Origin: Pseudomonas putida S13.1.2
GTDB taxonomy: Bacteria > Pseudomonadota > Gammaproteobacteria > Pseudomonadales > Pseudomonadaceae
Direction: 5' to 3'
Length of the DNA stretch: 64,000 bases
NCBI RefSeq assembly: GCF_000498395.2
Contig: NZ_CP010979.1
Span: 4,712,001 to 4,776,000, forward strand
In this document: positions 26,047 through 34,489 of the stretch, in pieces
Numbering within the stretch: the first letter of the stretch is position 1
Layout: each line of letters begins with the position of its first letter
Position numbers and translations under genes: made by a program
Notes under the pieces: model-generated
Database searches by the model: none
What the model was told of the DNA's origin: nothing
The model's input: the letters and a program-made list of their open reading frames with translations, nothing else

Positions 26047-26769
26047 ATGAGCACGAACTTGCTGGTCGTCGACGATGACGACGAGATCCGCGAACTTCTT
26101 TGTGATTACCTGACCGATGCCGGCTACAACGTGCTTGCCGCAGCCGACGGTGAACAGATGCGCGAACAGCTGGCCCGGCACAAGGTGGACCTGGTGGTGC
26201 TCGACCTGATGCTGCCGGGTGAAGATGGCCTTAGCCTGTGCCGCCAGTTGCAAGCGACGCCTGGGCTGGCGGTGATCATGCTGTCTGCCAAGGGCAGCAC
26301 GCTGGACCGCATCATCGGCCTGGAGGTGGGTGCCGACGACTACCTGGCCAAGCCTTTCGAGCCACGCGAGTTGATCGCCCGGATCAAGGCCGTGCTGCGT
26401 CGCCCGCAACGCCTGGATACCCCCGCCGAAGAGCGCGCCGTGGTGGATGCGCAGCTGTTCGCCGGCTTTCGCCTTGAACACGTCAAGCGGCTGCTCACCC
26501 GCCCCGATGGCGAAACCCTGACCCTGCCGCGCTCCGACTACCGCGTGCTGCGCGAACTGCTGGAAGCCAACAACCGGGTGGTTTCCCGCGACCAGCTGAC
26601 CCGCAGCGCGTTTGGCCGCGACCACCTGCCCGACGACCGTTCGGTGGACATGTGCGTCAGCCGCCTGCGCCAGCAACTGCGCCGTGCGCCGCCGGGCGCC
26701 GCGCAAATCCTCACCATCCGCAACGAAGGCTACCTGCTGAGTATCGCCAGCCTCGCGGCCGATGCCTGA
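26047..26769 (+). CDS. OmpR-family response regulator
   Basis: A 240-residue response regulator. The receiver domain has the acidic pocket VVDDDDEIRE, phosphoacceptor Asp53 in VVLDLMLPGEDG and Lys in LAKPFEPREL. The C-terminal winged helix is of OmpR type (LTLPRSDYRVLRELLEANN, VDMCVSRLRQQL). It overlaps the sensor kinase gene by 8 bases. Divergence from a TonB receptor suggests that it controls siderophore uptake, by analogy to PfeR/PirR; the stimulus is not visible. Confidence 0.93.
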   Translation: MSTNLLVVDDDDEIRELLCDYLTDAGYNVLAAADGEQMREQLARHKVDLVVLDLMLPGEDGLSLCRQLQATPGLAVIMLSAKGSTLDRIIGLEVGADDYLAKPFEPRELIARIKAVLRRPQRLDTPAEERAVVDAQLFAGFRLEHVKRLLTRPDGETLTLPRSDYRVLRELLEANNRVVSRDQLTRSAFGRDHLPDDRSVDMCVSRLRQQLRRAPPGAAQILTIRNEGYLLSIASLAADA

Positions 26770-28138
26770 CATGCGCTGGCTTCGCCGGCTGTGGCCGCGC
26801 ACCCTGTTTGGTCAGCTGCTGCTGATCATGGTCAGCGGCACGCTGGTGATCCAGTTGATGTCGAGCAGCATCTGGTTCGATGTGCGTTTCGCCCAGGTAC
26901 TCGAGGCGCCCATTCGCCTGATCGCCGCGCGCAGTGCCCCGCTGATCGCCCAGGCCAGTTGCCACGCCGGCACGCTGAAGGTGCCCGCCCACTATCAGTT
27001 GCGCTGCGCCGAAACGCTACCCACGCCTGAACATGACGAGCGCCGGGGGCGCAGGCGCGTCGAGCTGTTGCTGCAGCAGGCCCTCAGGTACGAACTGGGG
27101 CATGACCAGGACCTGCGCCTGATGAAGGTGCGACTGACCGATGAGCTGGGCCAGCCGATTGTCTGGCGCAGCCTGTTCGGCCTGCGCACGGCCCAGGCGC
27201 ATGTGCAGTTCGCGGTGCCGTTGGCCGACGGCCACTGGCTGACCATCGAGGGCCAGGAACTGCAGGGCTGGAGTGGCGAATCGGCCTGGGTGCTGATCAG
27301 CGACTACCTGTTGCGGGTGTATGCACTGCGGATTGTCGCGGTACTGCTGGTGTGCCTGATTGCCGTGCGCCTGTGCCTGCGCCCGTTGCGACGGCTGGCC
27401 GACGCAGCGCGCGGCCTGGGCGGCAACCTCGAACAGCCTCCCCTGGCGCTGGATGGCCCGGAAGAAGTGCGCCAGGCGGCCCAGGCGTTCAACGCCATGC
27501 AGCAGCGGCTGATTGCCATGGTGAATGACAAGGCCTACTTCCTGGCCGCCGTGTCCCACGACCTGCGCACCCCGCTGACCCGCATGCGCCTGCGCCTGGA
27601 GCGCCTGCCGGACGACGAACACCGCCAGCGCCTGCGGCAGAACATTACGCAGATGGACGACATGATTGGCCAGGTACTCGATTACCTGCGCGCAGGCGAG
27701 CAGCTGAATTTGCAGCAGGTGGACCTGGACCGGCTGGTGGCACGCCAGTGCGCCGAGTTGGCCAGCGCCGAAGAACCGTTGCCGGTGCATGGCCAGGCGG
27801 GCAGCTTGCGGGTAGATGCCTTGCTGTTGCAGCGCTGCCTGCAAAATCTGTTGGTCAATGCGTTGCGCTACGCCAAGGATGTTTCGGTCACGCTGGAGCG
27901 GGCGGTAAGTGGAGTGTTCATCCATATCGACGACCGCGGGCCCGGGGTCGCGCCGGAGCTGCTGGCAACCATCACCGACCCGTTCGTGCGCGGGGAAGGC
28001 TCGCGTAACCAGGCCTCTGGCGGGTATGGGCTGGGGTTGAGCATTGCCCAGCGGATTGCCACCAGCCATGGGGGTGAGCTGATGCTGTCGAACCGCGATG
28101 GCGGTGGGTTGCGGGTCAGCATACTGCTGCCCATCTAA
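26762..28138 (+). CDS. Sensor histidine kinase
   Basis: A 458-residue membrane sensor kinase. A first transmembrane helix (FGQLLLIMVSGTLVIQLM, residues about 16-33) and a second near residue 190 (LRIVAVLLVCLIAVRLCL) bracket a periplasmic domain of about 140 residues. HAMP, the H-box AAVSHDLRTPLTRMR, and the ATPase boxes N (LVNALRYA), G1 (IDDRGPGV) and G2 (GGYGLGLSIAQRI) follow. ATG 26762 overlaps the regulator gene; a second ATG at 26771 is possible. A periplasmic domain between two helices fits sensing an extracellular signal. Confidence 0.93.
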   Translation: MPDMRWLRRLWPRTLFGQLLLIMVSGTLVIQLMSSSIWFDVRFAQVLEAPIRLIAARSAPLIAQASCHAGTLKVPAHYQLRCAETLPTPEHDERRGRRRVELLLQQALRYELGHDQDLRLMKVRLTDELGQPIVWRSLFGLRTAQAHVQFAVPLADGHWLTIEGQELQGWSGESAWVLISDYLLRVYALRIVAVLLVCLIAVRLCLRPLRRLADAARGLGGNLEQPPLALDGPEEVRQAAQAFNAMQQRLIAMVNDKAYFLAAVSHDLRTPLTRMRLRLERLPDDEHRQRLRQNITQMDDMIGQVLDYLRAGEQLNLQQVDLDRLVARQCAELASAEEPLPVHGQAGSLRVDALLLQRCLQNLLVNALRYAKDVSVTLERAVSGVFIHIDDRGPGVAPELLATITDPFVRGEGSRNQASGGYGLGLSIAQRIATSHGGELMLSNRDGGGLRVSILLPI

Positions 28139-28154
28139 AGACCAGCGCGGTCCC

Positions 28155-28272
28155 CTGTAGGAGCGGCCTTGTGTCGCGATAGGGCTGCGCAGCAGCCCCA
28201 GATTTCGGTGTCACAGCATAAATCGCCGGGGCTGCTTCGCAGCCCTATCGCGACACAAGGCCGCTCCTACAA
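28155..28272. repeat. REP pair, ggagcggccttgtgtcgcga type
   Basis: Inverted copies tgtaggagcggccttgtgtc / gacacaaggccgctcctaca with inner hairpins gggctgcgcagcagcccc and ggggctgcttcgcagccc. Confidence 0.9.
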
Positions 28273-28407
28273 GGGACCGCGCCGGGTTTACCGGGGCCGC
28301 GAACGCAGGAATACGCAATCAGGTAACAGTCTTTTACCGATTACCCAGGTTTTCCCCTCCCCGCCTTTGCCTATCCTATGCCCGGTCATCCTGCCTGCGA
28401 TGGACCC

Positions 28408-30075
28408 ATGAATCACTCTCTGCCCAGCCGCTACGCCTGCCTCGCCATCTGCCTGTTGTTCACCTTCGCCAGCCTGCCGCTGCTGCCCCAGCACGCCTGG
28501 CTCTGGCCAATCACACTGATCACTGCCCTGCTCAGCCTGGTCGGGCTCAACGACCTGCGCCAGAGCCACCACGCCGTGCGCCGCAACTACCCGATCCTGG
28601 GCAATATCCGCTACCTGATCGAAACCATCCGCCCAGAAATCCGCCAGTACCTGATCGAGGGCGACGACGACAAGCTGCCGTTCTCCCGCTCGCAGCGCTC
28701 GCTGGTGTATGCACGCGCCAAGAACGAAAGCGCCGAGAAAGCCTTTGGTACCCTGAATGATGCCTACAAACCCGGTTTCGAATTCATCAGCCATTCGATG
28801 CTGCCGGTGGCCACGCCAGACCCGGCCTCGTTTCGCATCGCCATTGGCGGGCCGCAGTGCCGCCTGCCCTACTCGGCCTCGATCTTCAATATTTCGGCCA
28901 TGAGTTTCGGCGCCCTCAGCGCCAACGCCATCGCCGCCCTCAACCGCGGCGCGCGCATGGGCCGGTTTGCCCACGACACCGGCGAAGGCAGCATCAGCCC
29001 CTATCACCGTGAACACGGCGGTGACCTGATCTGGGAAATCGGCAGCGGCTACTTCGGCTGCCGCACCGCGGACGGTCGTTTCGACCCACAGCGCTTCGCC
29101 GAACAGGCCCGCTCGCCGCAGGTGAAGATGATCGAGATCAAGCTCAGCCAAGGTGCCAAGCCGGGCCACGGCGGTATTCTGCCGGGGCACAAGGTCAGCC
29201 CCGAAATTGCTGAGACCCGTGGCGTGCGCGTAGGTGAGGACTGCATCTCGCCGGCCGCGCATAGCGCCTTCCGCACACCGGTCGAGTTGCTGCAGTTCGT
29301 GGCCAGCCTGCGCAAGCTGTCGGGCGGCAAGCCCGTGGGCTTCAAGTTCTGCCTGGGCCACCCGTGGGAGTTCATGGGCATTGCCAAAGCCATGCTGGCC
29401 ACCGGCATCACCCCGGACTTCATCGTCGTTGATGGCAAGGAAGGCGGTACCGGCGCGGCCCCCCGCGAATTCAGCGACAACATGGGTGTGCCGATGCGTG
29501 AGGGCCTGATGTTCGTGCACAACACCTTGGTCGGCCTGAACCTGCGCTCCAGCATTCGCATTGGCGCTGCGGGCAAGATTGTCAGTGCCTTCGACATCGC
29601 CAGCGTACTGGCCATCGGCGCTGACTGGGTCAACTCGGCACGCGGCTTCATGTTTGCCATTGGCTGCATCCAGTCGCAAAGCTGCCACACCAACAAATGC
29701 CCGACCGGCGTGGCCACGCAAGACCCACTGCGCCAGCGCGCCCTGGTGGTGCCAGACAAAGCCGAACGGGTGGCCAGCTTCCACCGCAACACGCTGCACG
29801 CACTGGCCGAAATGCTGGCTGCTGCGGGCCTGGAGCACCCTTCGGAGCTTAAGCCCAAGCACCTGGCACGGCGCATCAGCCCCAGCGAGATCGGGCTGTT
29901 TTCGGACCTGCACACGTTCCTCAAGCCAGGCGAACTGCTGAGTGGCTCGATTGAAAGCGAGTTTTATGCGCGGATGTGGCGGATGGCACGTAGCGACAGT
30001 TTTGCACCGGAAACGGGGGAACTGATGCCGGTTGCAGCAAAAGCCGTGCGCCGAAAAGAAACAGCCCCGGCATAA
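28408..30075 (+). CDS. FMN-binding glutamate synthase-like protein
   Basis: A 555-residue protein with an N-terminal pair of hydrophobic segments (YACLAICLLFTFASLPLL, WPITLITALLSLVGL), then the glutamate synthase FMN/iron-sulfur domain. Seen are FNISAMSFGALSANAIAALN, KPGHGGILPGHKV, VVDGKEGGTGAAP and the cysteine cluster SCHTNKCPTGVATQ. It lacks the amidotransferase domain of GltB, and no gltD is adjacent, so it is probably a membrane-associated oxidoreductase rather than assimilatory glutamate synthase. The ATG at 28408 gives the membrane segments at the N-terminus. Confidence 0.85.
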   Translation: MNHSLPSRYACLAICLLFTFASLPLLPQHAWLWPITLITALLSLVGLNDLRQSHHAVRRNYPILGNIRYLIETIRPEIRQYLIEGDDDKLPFSRSQRSLVYARAKNESAEKAFGTLNDAYKPGFEFISHSMLPVATPDPASFRIAIGGPQCRLPYSASIFNISAMSFGALSANAIAALNRGARMGRFAHDTGEGSISPYHREHGGDLIWEIGSGYFGCRTADGRFDPQRFAEQARSPQVKMIEIKLSQGAKPGHGGILPGHKVSPEIAETRGVRVGEDCISPAAHSAFRTPVELLQFVASLRKLSGGKPVGFKFCLGHPWEFMGIAKAMLATGITPDFIVVDGKEGGTGAAPREFSDNMGVPMREGLMFVHNTLVGLNLRSSIRIGAAGKIVSAFDIASVLAIGADWVNSARGFMFAIGCIQSQSCHTNKCPTGVATQDPLRQRALVVPDKAERVASFHRNTLHALAEMLAAAGLEHPSELKPKHLARRISPSEIGLFSDLHTFLKPGELLSGSIESEFYARMWRMARSDSFAPETGELMPVAAKAVRRKETAPA

Positions 30076-30086
30076 GCCAGGGCTGT
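30061..30086. terminator. Weak hairpin at gltB-like/oprD convergent ends
   Basis: Stem acagccc / gggctgt spanning the stop codon of the glutamate synthase-like gene. It has no strong T run, so activity as a terminator is uncertain. Confidence 0.4.
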
Positions 30087-30105
30087 TCGATGCTTCAGAT
30101 CAGGA

Positions 30106-31425
30106 TCAGAAGATGCTGATTGGGTACTCGACGAATACGCGCACTTCGTTGCCGTCGTCGTTGTAACCGTTCTGCTGTACAGCGTTGTTGGTACGCACGA
30201 ACGAGCTACGCAGCTTGATGGACAGGTCCTTGGCCGGGCCGTCCTGCACCACGTAACGGATCTGGTTGAAGATCTCGCGCTCTTTACCTTCGCCGAAGCC
30301 CTGTGGGTTGGCGACGTTGCGGGTGTTGATGTTGTCACCCACCACGTAGGCCAGCTTGTAGGTCAGGCCCGGAATGCCGTAGGCACCGAAGTCCAGGCCG
30401 TAGCCCAGCTGCCAGGAGCGCTCGTCTTCGGCGTTGAAGTCGGACCAGTACGAGTTGGCCAGGTAGATGGTCGAACCACCGTCACCCACGCCACCGGCGT
30501 TCTGGTAGAAGCCATAGTTGTAACCGGTGCTGCCGGTGCTGCGCTGATGCGCGAGGGTGAACGAGTGCGCACCGTACGCGTAAGTGGCTGCCAGGCTCCA
30601 GATGGTGTTGGAGTCGCCATTCAGGCCAGCGGCTTTCACGTACTTGTTGTTGATGTCCGACTTGTAGCCGTTGAAGTCCAGGGTCAGGGACTGGTCGCTG
30701 GCGATCGGGAAGACGTAGTTCAAGCCCAGGTAGTGCTTCTTCATCACGTCTTCGTTGTCGGCGGTGTACAGCGAAGCGGTGAAGTTGTCGGTGAACTTGT
30801 AGCTACCACCCAAGACGTTGATCGACTTCAGGCCACCACCGTCACGGCGCTCGGCGCTCTTGCGCGCTTCTTGGGTGAAGCGACCGGCGTTCAGCTCCAG
30901 GCCTTCGATCTCTTTCGAGGTGACCAGGGTACCGGTGAAGCTTTCTGGCAGCAGACGCGCATCGTCGTATTGCAGCACTGGCAGTGCTGGCATCTGGTCA
31001 CCGTACTTCAGCACGGTGTTGGAGATGCGGAATTTTACTGCTGCACCACCACGGGCCAGGTTGTGCGGCGAGCTGGCGTTGCCTTCGGCATTGGTGGTTT
31101 CGTGCGGCTTGAAGAAGTCGACGCCGCCGCCACCGTTGTGGCCTTTGCCGCCATCAAGGCGCACGGCGTACAGGCCGAATGCGTCGACGCCGACGCCAAC
31201 GGTGCCCTGGGTGAAGCCGGAGGAGAAGTTGGCGATGACCGCCTGGCCCCATTCGATCTGATCGTCGGTGCCGTGCTTCTTGTCACGGTTGATGTAGGCG
31301 TTGCGCAGAAGGACGTTGGCGTGGCTGTCCTCGATGAAGCCCTTGCTGTCGGCCTGATCATTGGCCTGTGCCTGGGTCGCGGCGATCATCGCCAGGGCGA
31401 CCAGGCTGATCCTGGTTTTCAACAT
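30106..31425 (-). CDS. OprD-family outer membrane porin
   Basis: A 439-residue specific porin. The signal peptide MLKTRISLVALAMIAATQAQA is followed by the family start SKGFIEDSHANVLLRNAYINRD and IEWGQAVIANFSSGFTQGTVG. Later motifs NSYWSDFNAEDERSWQLGYG and RYVVQDGPAKDLSIKLRSSF are OprD-like, and it ends in aromatic Phe (VFVEYPISIF), the barrel insertion signal. OprD-type channels admit amino acids, peptides or carboxylates; this member resembles the OprE/OprQ branch. It is convergent with the glutamate synthase-like gene. Confidence 0.9.
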   Translation of the reverse strand: MLKTRISLVALAMIAATQAQANDQADSKGFIEDSHANVLLRNAYINRDKKHGTDDQIEWGQAVIANFSSGFTQGTVGVGVDAFGLYAVRLDGGKGHNGGGGVDFFKPHETTNAEGNASSPHNLARGGAAVKFRISNTVLKYGDQMPALPVLQYDDARLLPESFTGTLVTSKEIEGLELNAGRFTQEARKSAERRDGGGLKSINVLGGSYKFTDNFTASLYTADNEDVMKKHYLGLNYVFPIASDQSLTLDFNGYKSDINNKYVKAAGLNGDSNTIWSLAATYAYGAHSFTLAHQRSTGSTGYNYGFYQNAGGVGDGGSTIYLANSYWSDFNAEDERSWQLGYGLDFGAYGIPGLTYKLAYVVGDNINTRNVANPQGFGEGKEREIFNQIRYVVQDGPAKDLSIKLRSSFVRTNNAVQQNGYNDDGNEVRVFVEYPISIF

Positions 31426-31705
31426 GTTGTTTTCCTTATTTCTTAATCAAAAACGCTCTGCACTATGACGCCAGGAACCAACGCCCCTTCGTAGGTTCGA
31501 CGCTATGCGGATCCCGCCGGGTGGGCCAGCCGGTAAGTACACGGCAGCCCTCGGCAGCAGCAAGGCCAAGATAATGGCCAGCAGGCGTTGGCCGAATCCT
31601 AGCCGTGTGCGATTACAAATGTCAAAAAGTCGTGAAATGCAGGTTGATATAACCAAAATTATCGGCAGAGCTGGTGCATTTCCATGCAGGTTTGCGCTAT
31701 CAGCG

Positions 31706-31757
31706 GGCAATTTATCTTGTGTGGGAAATTGCCTTTTGATCGGTCAGACAATTTCCC
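31706..31757. promoter_or_regulatory. Three-arm mutually exclusive hairpin element
   Basis: Arm 1 ggcaattt (31706-31713) pairs with aaattgcc (31726-31733). The same middle segment, as gggaaatt (31723-31730), also pairs with aatttccc (31750-31757). The two hairpins cannot form together. This layout resembles an attenuator or a set of overlapping operator half-sites upstream of the TonB receptor gene. Confidence 0.45.
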
Positions 31758-31805
31758 GAGAGCAGGCAAACCGTGGCCGCAGAGGCTGTTACAAAGAGAT
31801 ACATA

Positions 31806-31825
31806 TGTAAAGACAAGCCTTTACA
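31806..31825. promoter_or_regulatory. Inverted repeat upstream of TonB receptor
   Basis: Arms tgtaaag and ctttaca separated by six bases, 75 bases before the receptor start: a plausible regulator site. Confidence 0.4.
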
Positions 31826-31900
31826 AATACCCAAGCAAGAGTAAATAGCAAGCATTACCATTCGCGCCTTCTTTTTCACTTGTCCGGTCCGGATGTGCCC

Positions 31901-33976
31901 ATGCTTGTACCCTGCCGCCTTTCCCCCTTGACGCTTGGCCTGTCGCTGTTGTTCAGCGCCAGCCTGGCCAGTGCCGCCACCACCACGCTGCCAGAGTCGT
32001 CGGTTACCGCCGACAGCGAACGCGAAAAGGACAACCCGCGCGTCAAGGAGGTGAGCACCGCCACCCGCACCTCGACGCCGGTACGCTATGTGCCGCAGGC
32101 CATCGACACGGTGAAAACCGCCAATGTGCTGGACTACGGCAGTAACACCCTGGGCAAGGCGCTGGAGGGTATCCCCAACGTCAGCAGCGGCGCCGACACC
32201 CGCTTTGACAGCGTGCGCATCCGCGGCTTCGAGGCCAGCAACGACTTCTACCTGGACGGCATTCGCGACGACAGCCAGTACATCCGCGACCTGCACAACA
32301 TCGAGCGGGTCGAGGTGCTGAAGGGGCCGGCGGCGGTGCTGTATGGCCGTGGCAGCCAGGGCGGCATCGTCAACCGGGTCAGCAAGGCTCCGGAGCAGGG
32401 CCGCCGTTCGAGCATCGAAGCACAGGCCGGTAGCGAAGACCTGCGCAGCCTGTATGCAGACCTCAGCGCCGACCCAAGCGACACTGTCAGCCTGCGCCTG
32501 AACATGGGGAACCAGGACAACAACAGCTTCCGCGATGGTATCGACGGCAGCCGCCAGCTGTTCGCCCCGTCGGTCAGCTGGCAAATCACCCCCGACCTGA
32601 ACTGGCTGGTGCAGTACGAATACAGCCGCTACAACCGTACGCCCGACCGGGGCATCCCCGGGGTGAATGGCCGCCCGGCCGACGTCAGCCGCGGCACCAC
32701 CTATGGCGACCAGCGCGACTACATCGATGATCGCGCCCAGTCCCTGCGCTCACGCCTGAACTACCAGCTGAACGAAATCTGGCAGCTGCGCCACACCCTG
32801 GGCCTGTTCAAGCTCGACAGCGAGTTCGACAACACCTACGTCACGGGCTACAACGCCAGCACCAATGTCCTGACCCGCCAGCGCTGGCAGCAGGACCTGA
32901 ACACCCGCAACCTGTTCAACAACCTGGAGGCCGAGGGCGACTTCGACACCCTGGGCCTGGAGCACAAGCTGCTGCTGGGCCTGGAGTTCGGCAACCAGAA
33001 GCGTGACCCTGTGCTGTATAGCGCTGGTAGCCAGCCGCTCCCGGGCTTGGGCAAACCCGGTAGCAACCAGCAGCACAGTGGCACACTGGCGCTGTCGAGT
33101 AACAACCACACTGTGGTCGATAGCCGCGGCCTTTACCTGCAAGACCAGATCCGCCTGAACGATCAATGGCAAATCCTGGCTGGCGTGCGCTTCGACCAGT
33201 TCGACGTGGAAACCACCAACAAGGATGGCGTGCGCGAACCGCAGGACAGTAACAGCACCAGCCCGCGCCTGGGCGTGGTCTACACGCCATGGCGTGATCA
33301 TTCGTTCTACGCCTCGTGGAGCAAGACCTTCTCGCCGGTGGGCGGCGGCTTGATCGGCATCACCCCGGATGCGCCGGGCAACGGCAACGACGCCAAGCCG
33401 GAAGAGACTCGGCAGAAAGAAATCGGGGTGAAAAGCGACTGGCTCGACCAGCGCCTGACCACCACCCTGGCCGTCTACGAGCTGGAGCTGTACAACCGCC
33501 GCACCCGTGATCCGGAAAACCCGAATAACATCTTGCTCAGCGGCCTGCAGCGTTCGCGTGGCATCGAGTTGACGGCCACTGGCAACATCGTCGGCAACTG
33601 GTATGTACGCGGCGGCATCGGCCTGCAGGATGCGATCATCGTCAAGGATAACAACGGCCAGGAAGGCAACCGCATCAACGACGTGGCCAAGCGCAACGCC
33701 AGTCTGTTCGTTACCTGGAAACCAGAGCTGGGCTGGTACGCCGAAACCGGCGTTACGCTGGTGGGTGAGCGTTACGCGGACAACCAGAACACCACGGTGT
33801 TGCCAGGGTACGGCCGTTGGGATGCGCTGGCGGGATACCGCACCCATGACTGGGATGTGCGGGCGGCGTTGAGCAATATTGCCGACAAGACCTACTACAG
33901 CTCGGCGACCAGTGCGGCGCAGATTCAGGTCGGGGACCCGCGTAGCCTGGTGGTCACGGGTAGCTACAGCTTCTGA
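31901..33976 (+). CDS. TonB-dependent receptor, catecholate siderophore type (Fiu-like)
   Basis: A 691-residue outer membrane receptor. A signal peptide (cleavage near LASAATTT) is followed by a TonB-box region, plug motifs YVPQAIDTVKTANVLDYG, RIRGFEASNDFYLDGIRDD and VEVLKGPAAVLYGRGSQGG, and a barrel ending SLVVTGSYSF. The plug matches the Fiu/catecholate receptor group, which imports Fe-dihydroxybenzoate compounds and xenosiderophores. It has no STN domain, so it should be Fur-controlled. The start at 31901 is the ATG that gives a complete signal peptide. Confidence 0.9.
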   Translation: MLVPCRLSPLTLGLSLLFSASLASAATTTLPESSVTADSEREKDNPRVKEVSTATRTSTPVRYVPQAIDTVKTANVLDYGSNTLGKALEGIPNVSSGADTRFDSVRIRGFEASNDFYLDGIRDDSQYIRDLHNIERVEVLKGPAAVLYGRGSQGGIVNRVSKAPEQGRRSSIEAQAGSEDLRSLYADLSADPSDTVSLRLNMGNQDNNSFRDGIDGSRQLFAPSVSWQITPDLNWLVQYEYSRYNRTPDRGIPGVNGRPADVSRGTTYGDQRDYIDDRAQSLRSRLNYQLNEIWQLRHTLGLFKLDSEFDNTYVTGYNASTNVLTRQRWQQDLNTRNLFNNLEAEGDFDTLGLEHKLLLGLEFGNQKRDPVLYSAGSQPLPGLGKPGSNQQHSGTLALSSNNHTVVDSRGLYLQDQIRLNDQWQILAGVRFDQFDVETTNKDGVREPQDSNSTSPRLGVVYTPWRDHSFYASWSKTFSPVGGGLIGITPDAPGNGNDAKPEETRQKEIGVKSDWLDQRLTTTLAVYELELYNRRTRDPENPNNILLSGLQRSRGIELTATGNIVGNWYVRGGIGLQDAIIVKDNNGQEGNRINDVAKRNASLFVTWKPELGWYAETGVTLVGERYADNQNTTVLPGYGRWDALAGYRTHDWDVRAALSNIADKTYYSSATSAAQIQVGDPRSLVVTGSYSF

Positions 33977-33990
33977 TCTTTATTGCTGTA

Positions 33991-34091
33991 CCGGCCTCTT
34001 CGCGGGCGCGCCCGCTCCCACAGGTGTTTCACAGGTTTCGAGCCATGTGGTGACTCTGTGGGAGCGGGCATGCCCGCGAAGAGGCCGGTAC
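33991..34091. repeat. REP pair
   Basis: Inverted copies ggcctcttcgcgggcgcgcc/cgctcccacagg and ctgtgggagcgggcatgccc/gcgaagaggcc directly after the TonB receptor gene. Confidence 0.9.
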
Positions 34092-34108
34092 AAGTAATAC
34101 CGATCCGA

Positions 34109-34306
34109 TCAGTGCCACACCGCCATCAGCGCCTGCATTTCTGCTTCGCTGATCAGCCCTTGAGGGTACCGCCCGGCAAGCAGACGTCGTGGGTCGGTCG
34201 TCCTGACCCTGATGCTTCCATGGTGTTTCAACCACTTCGCCACAACCTTGAGCGACTGGTGATTCACTGCCGATGGGCGCAAAGCCGACTCACTTGCTGC
34301 GTTCAT
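34109..34306 (-). CDS. Small conserved hypothetical protein
   Basis: A 65-residue ORF with natural-looking composition: a basic, helical N-terminal half (SLKVVAKWLKHHGSIRVRT) and an acidic C-terminal helix (GLISEAEMQALMAVWH). It reads like a small regulatory or effector-binding protein but I cannot assign a family. The ATG at 34306 has agggag 12 bases upstream, a weak fit. It lies alone between a REP pair and the aguA terminator. Confidence 0.55.
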   Translation of the reverse strand: MNAASESALRPSAVNHQSLKVVAKWLKHHGSIRVRTTDPRRLLAGRYPQGLISEAEMQALMAVWH

Positions 34307-34441
34307 GTCTACACGTACTCCCTGGCCCGTGAGCGGCTAATCTACGTAGGTAATGTTACAGATCCGAGAGCGCGGCCAAGCCGAGCTATCTACTTGAAAA
34401 CAATACAAAACGTATGCCAGCCTGGGCGCCGGGTGTCGCCC

Positions 34442-34476
34442 GAAAAAAAGGCCCGTTCAATGACGGGCCTTTTTTC
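34442..34476. terminator. Bidirectional terminator at the aguA 3' end
   Basis: Strong stem aaaaaaaggcccgt / acgggccttttttc with a six-base loop, just past the aguA stop codon. Confidence 0.9.
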
Positions 34477-34489
34477 ATTCAGGCAGCGC

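Larger units (their letters stand above)
31426..31900. other. Long intergenic region between oprD and TonB receptor
   Basis: 475 bases, more AT-rich than the flanks, with no supported gene. It holds the divergent promoters and two inverted-repeat clusters described separately (31706-31757 and 31806-31825). The sequence agcaagcattaccattcgc near 31846 resembles a weak Fur box. Confidence 0.6.
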
